From NCBI GenBank assembly GCA_002372505.1, contig DFGY01000062.1:1-20216 (forward strand): DNA of 20,216 nt, given 5' to 3'. Under the pieces are notes generated by a model. The model was given only the letters and a program-made list of their open reading frames with translations, was not told where the DNA came from and made no database searches. Positions within the stretch are counted from its first letter, which is position 1. Each line of letters begins with the position of its first letter. This document shows, in pieces, positions 20,157 to 20,216 of the stretch. The position numbers were made by a program, and so were the translations under genes. Origin of the DNA: Firmicutes bacterium UBA3738 (lineage in GTDB: Bacteria; Bacillota; Clostridia; Peptostreptococcales; Anaerovoracaceae).

Positions 20157-20216
20157 TTATCTCTTTGAGAACTGGCTTGCACGTCTCGCTTTTTTGAGAC
20201 CGTACTTCTTTCTTTC
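20157..20216 (-). CDS. rpsI: 30S ribosomal protein S9, C-terminal fragment (runs off the window)
   Basis: The minus strand from the right edge reads ERKKYGLKKARRASQFSKR followed by TAA (20157-20159). This is the highly conserved basic tail of ribosomal protein S9, whose final Lys-Arg reaches the tRNA anticodon region in the ribosomal P site. Only 19 codons are in the window; the rest, and probably rplM for L13 ahead of it, lie beyond the right edge. Ser replaces the more common Pro in the RRAPQFSKR ending. The fragment is short, but the match to the S9 tail is unmistakable. Confidence 0.9.
   Translation of the reverse strand, partial: ERKKYGLKKARRASQFSKR

Noticed and set aside
19787..20182. 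131-codon minus-strand frame over the glsA end and the family A doublet
   Set aside because: It overlaps glsA antisense and reads through the repeat; only the separate rpsI tail at 20157-20216 is real coding on that strand.

Overview
The window looks like a chromosomal segment of a low-to-moderate GC Firmicute, most likely an anaerobic member of the Clostridia. The grounds are the Clostridia-type protein set (bifunctional BirA with BioY, a PucR-family regulator, YkvI-family permeases, a DUF6591-like lipoprotein, an S9-type ribosomal C-terminus), strong AGGAGG-type ribosome binding sites and Gram-positive sigma-A promoters. I cannot name the species. No rRNA, tRNA, CRISPR array, integrase or complete insertion sequence is visible.

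Layout. (1) 1-1800: a palindromic repeat, then birA-bioY behind a well-formed BirA operator that overlaps the -35 box of a near-consensus promoter, and a terminator. (2) 1870-5385: a tightly packed plus-strand run of a PucR-like regulator, an EamA-type exporter, an HD-domain hydrolase and larE; starts and stops overlap or nearly touch. (3) 5471-7216: a phosphohexomutase with unusual Ala/Ser-rich inserts. (4) 7241-11280, minus strand: a PD-(D/E)XK-like protein whose ribosome binding site abuts a 245-bp element with terminal inverted repeats, then an aminotransferase-exonuclease III pair overlapping by 1 nt, then a LysR regulator. (5) 11281-14474: divergent from the LysR gene, two near-identical YkvI-family permeases in tandem (about 92% protein identity), each with its own terminator, separated by a 319-bp element with perfect 30-bp inverted ends. 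(6) 14507-18567, minus strand: a small Nif11-like protein, a HipA-like kinase with its HTH partner and a clear operator-promoter, then MerR, lipoprotein and TM2-domain genes. (7) 18624-20216: a second 30-bp-end element, a glutaminase gene, a palindromic repeat and the last 19 codons of rpsI running in from the right edge.

The most pervasive signal outside the genes is a dispersed repeat system with two related unit types. Family A units are about 30-nt hairpins of the form GRTGACAGG...CCTGTCACC; they occur singly or as inverted doublets around a conserved core (CCAATATACGG). Family B units are about 30 nt (GCGTTACACGGGGACAGG, then a T-run and GTTTCA) and occur singly or as inverted ends of roughly 290-320 bp elements with unrelated interiors. 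Copies act as apparent transcription terminators, lie just upstream of several promoters, and in one case supply the stop codon of a gene. They resemble REP/BIME-type or MITE-type sequences mobilised in trans. No transposase lies in the window.

Functional links that can be argued: BirA and BioY form a self-regulated biotin unit; the LysR regulator probably controls the divergent permeases; the HTH-HipA pair is a probable toxin-antitoxin or kinase-regulator module with autoregulation; LarE lacks LarB and LarC here. Everything else is a set of independent small transcription units.
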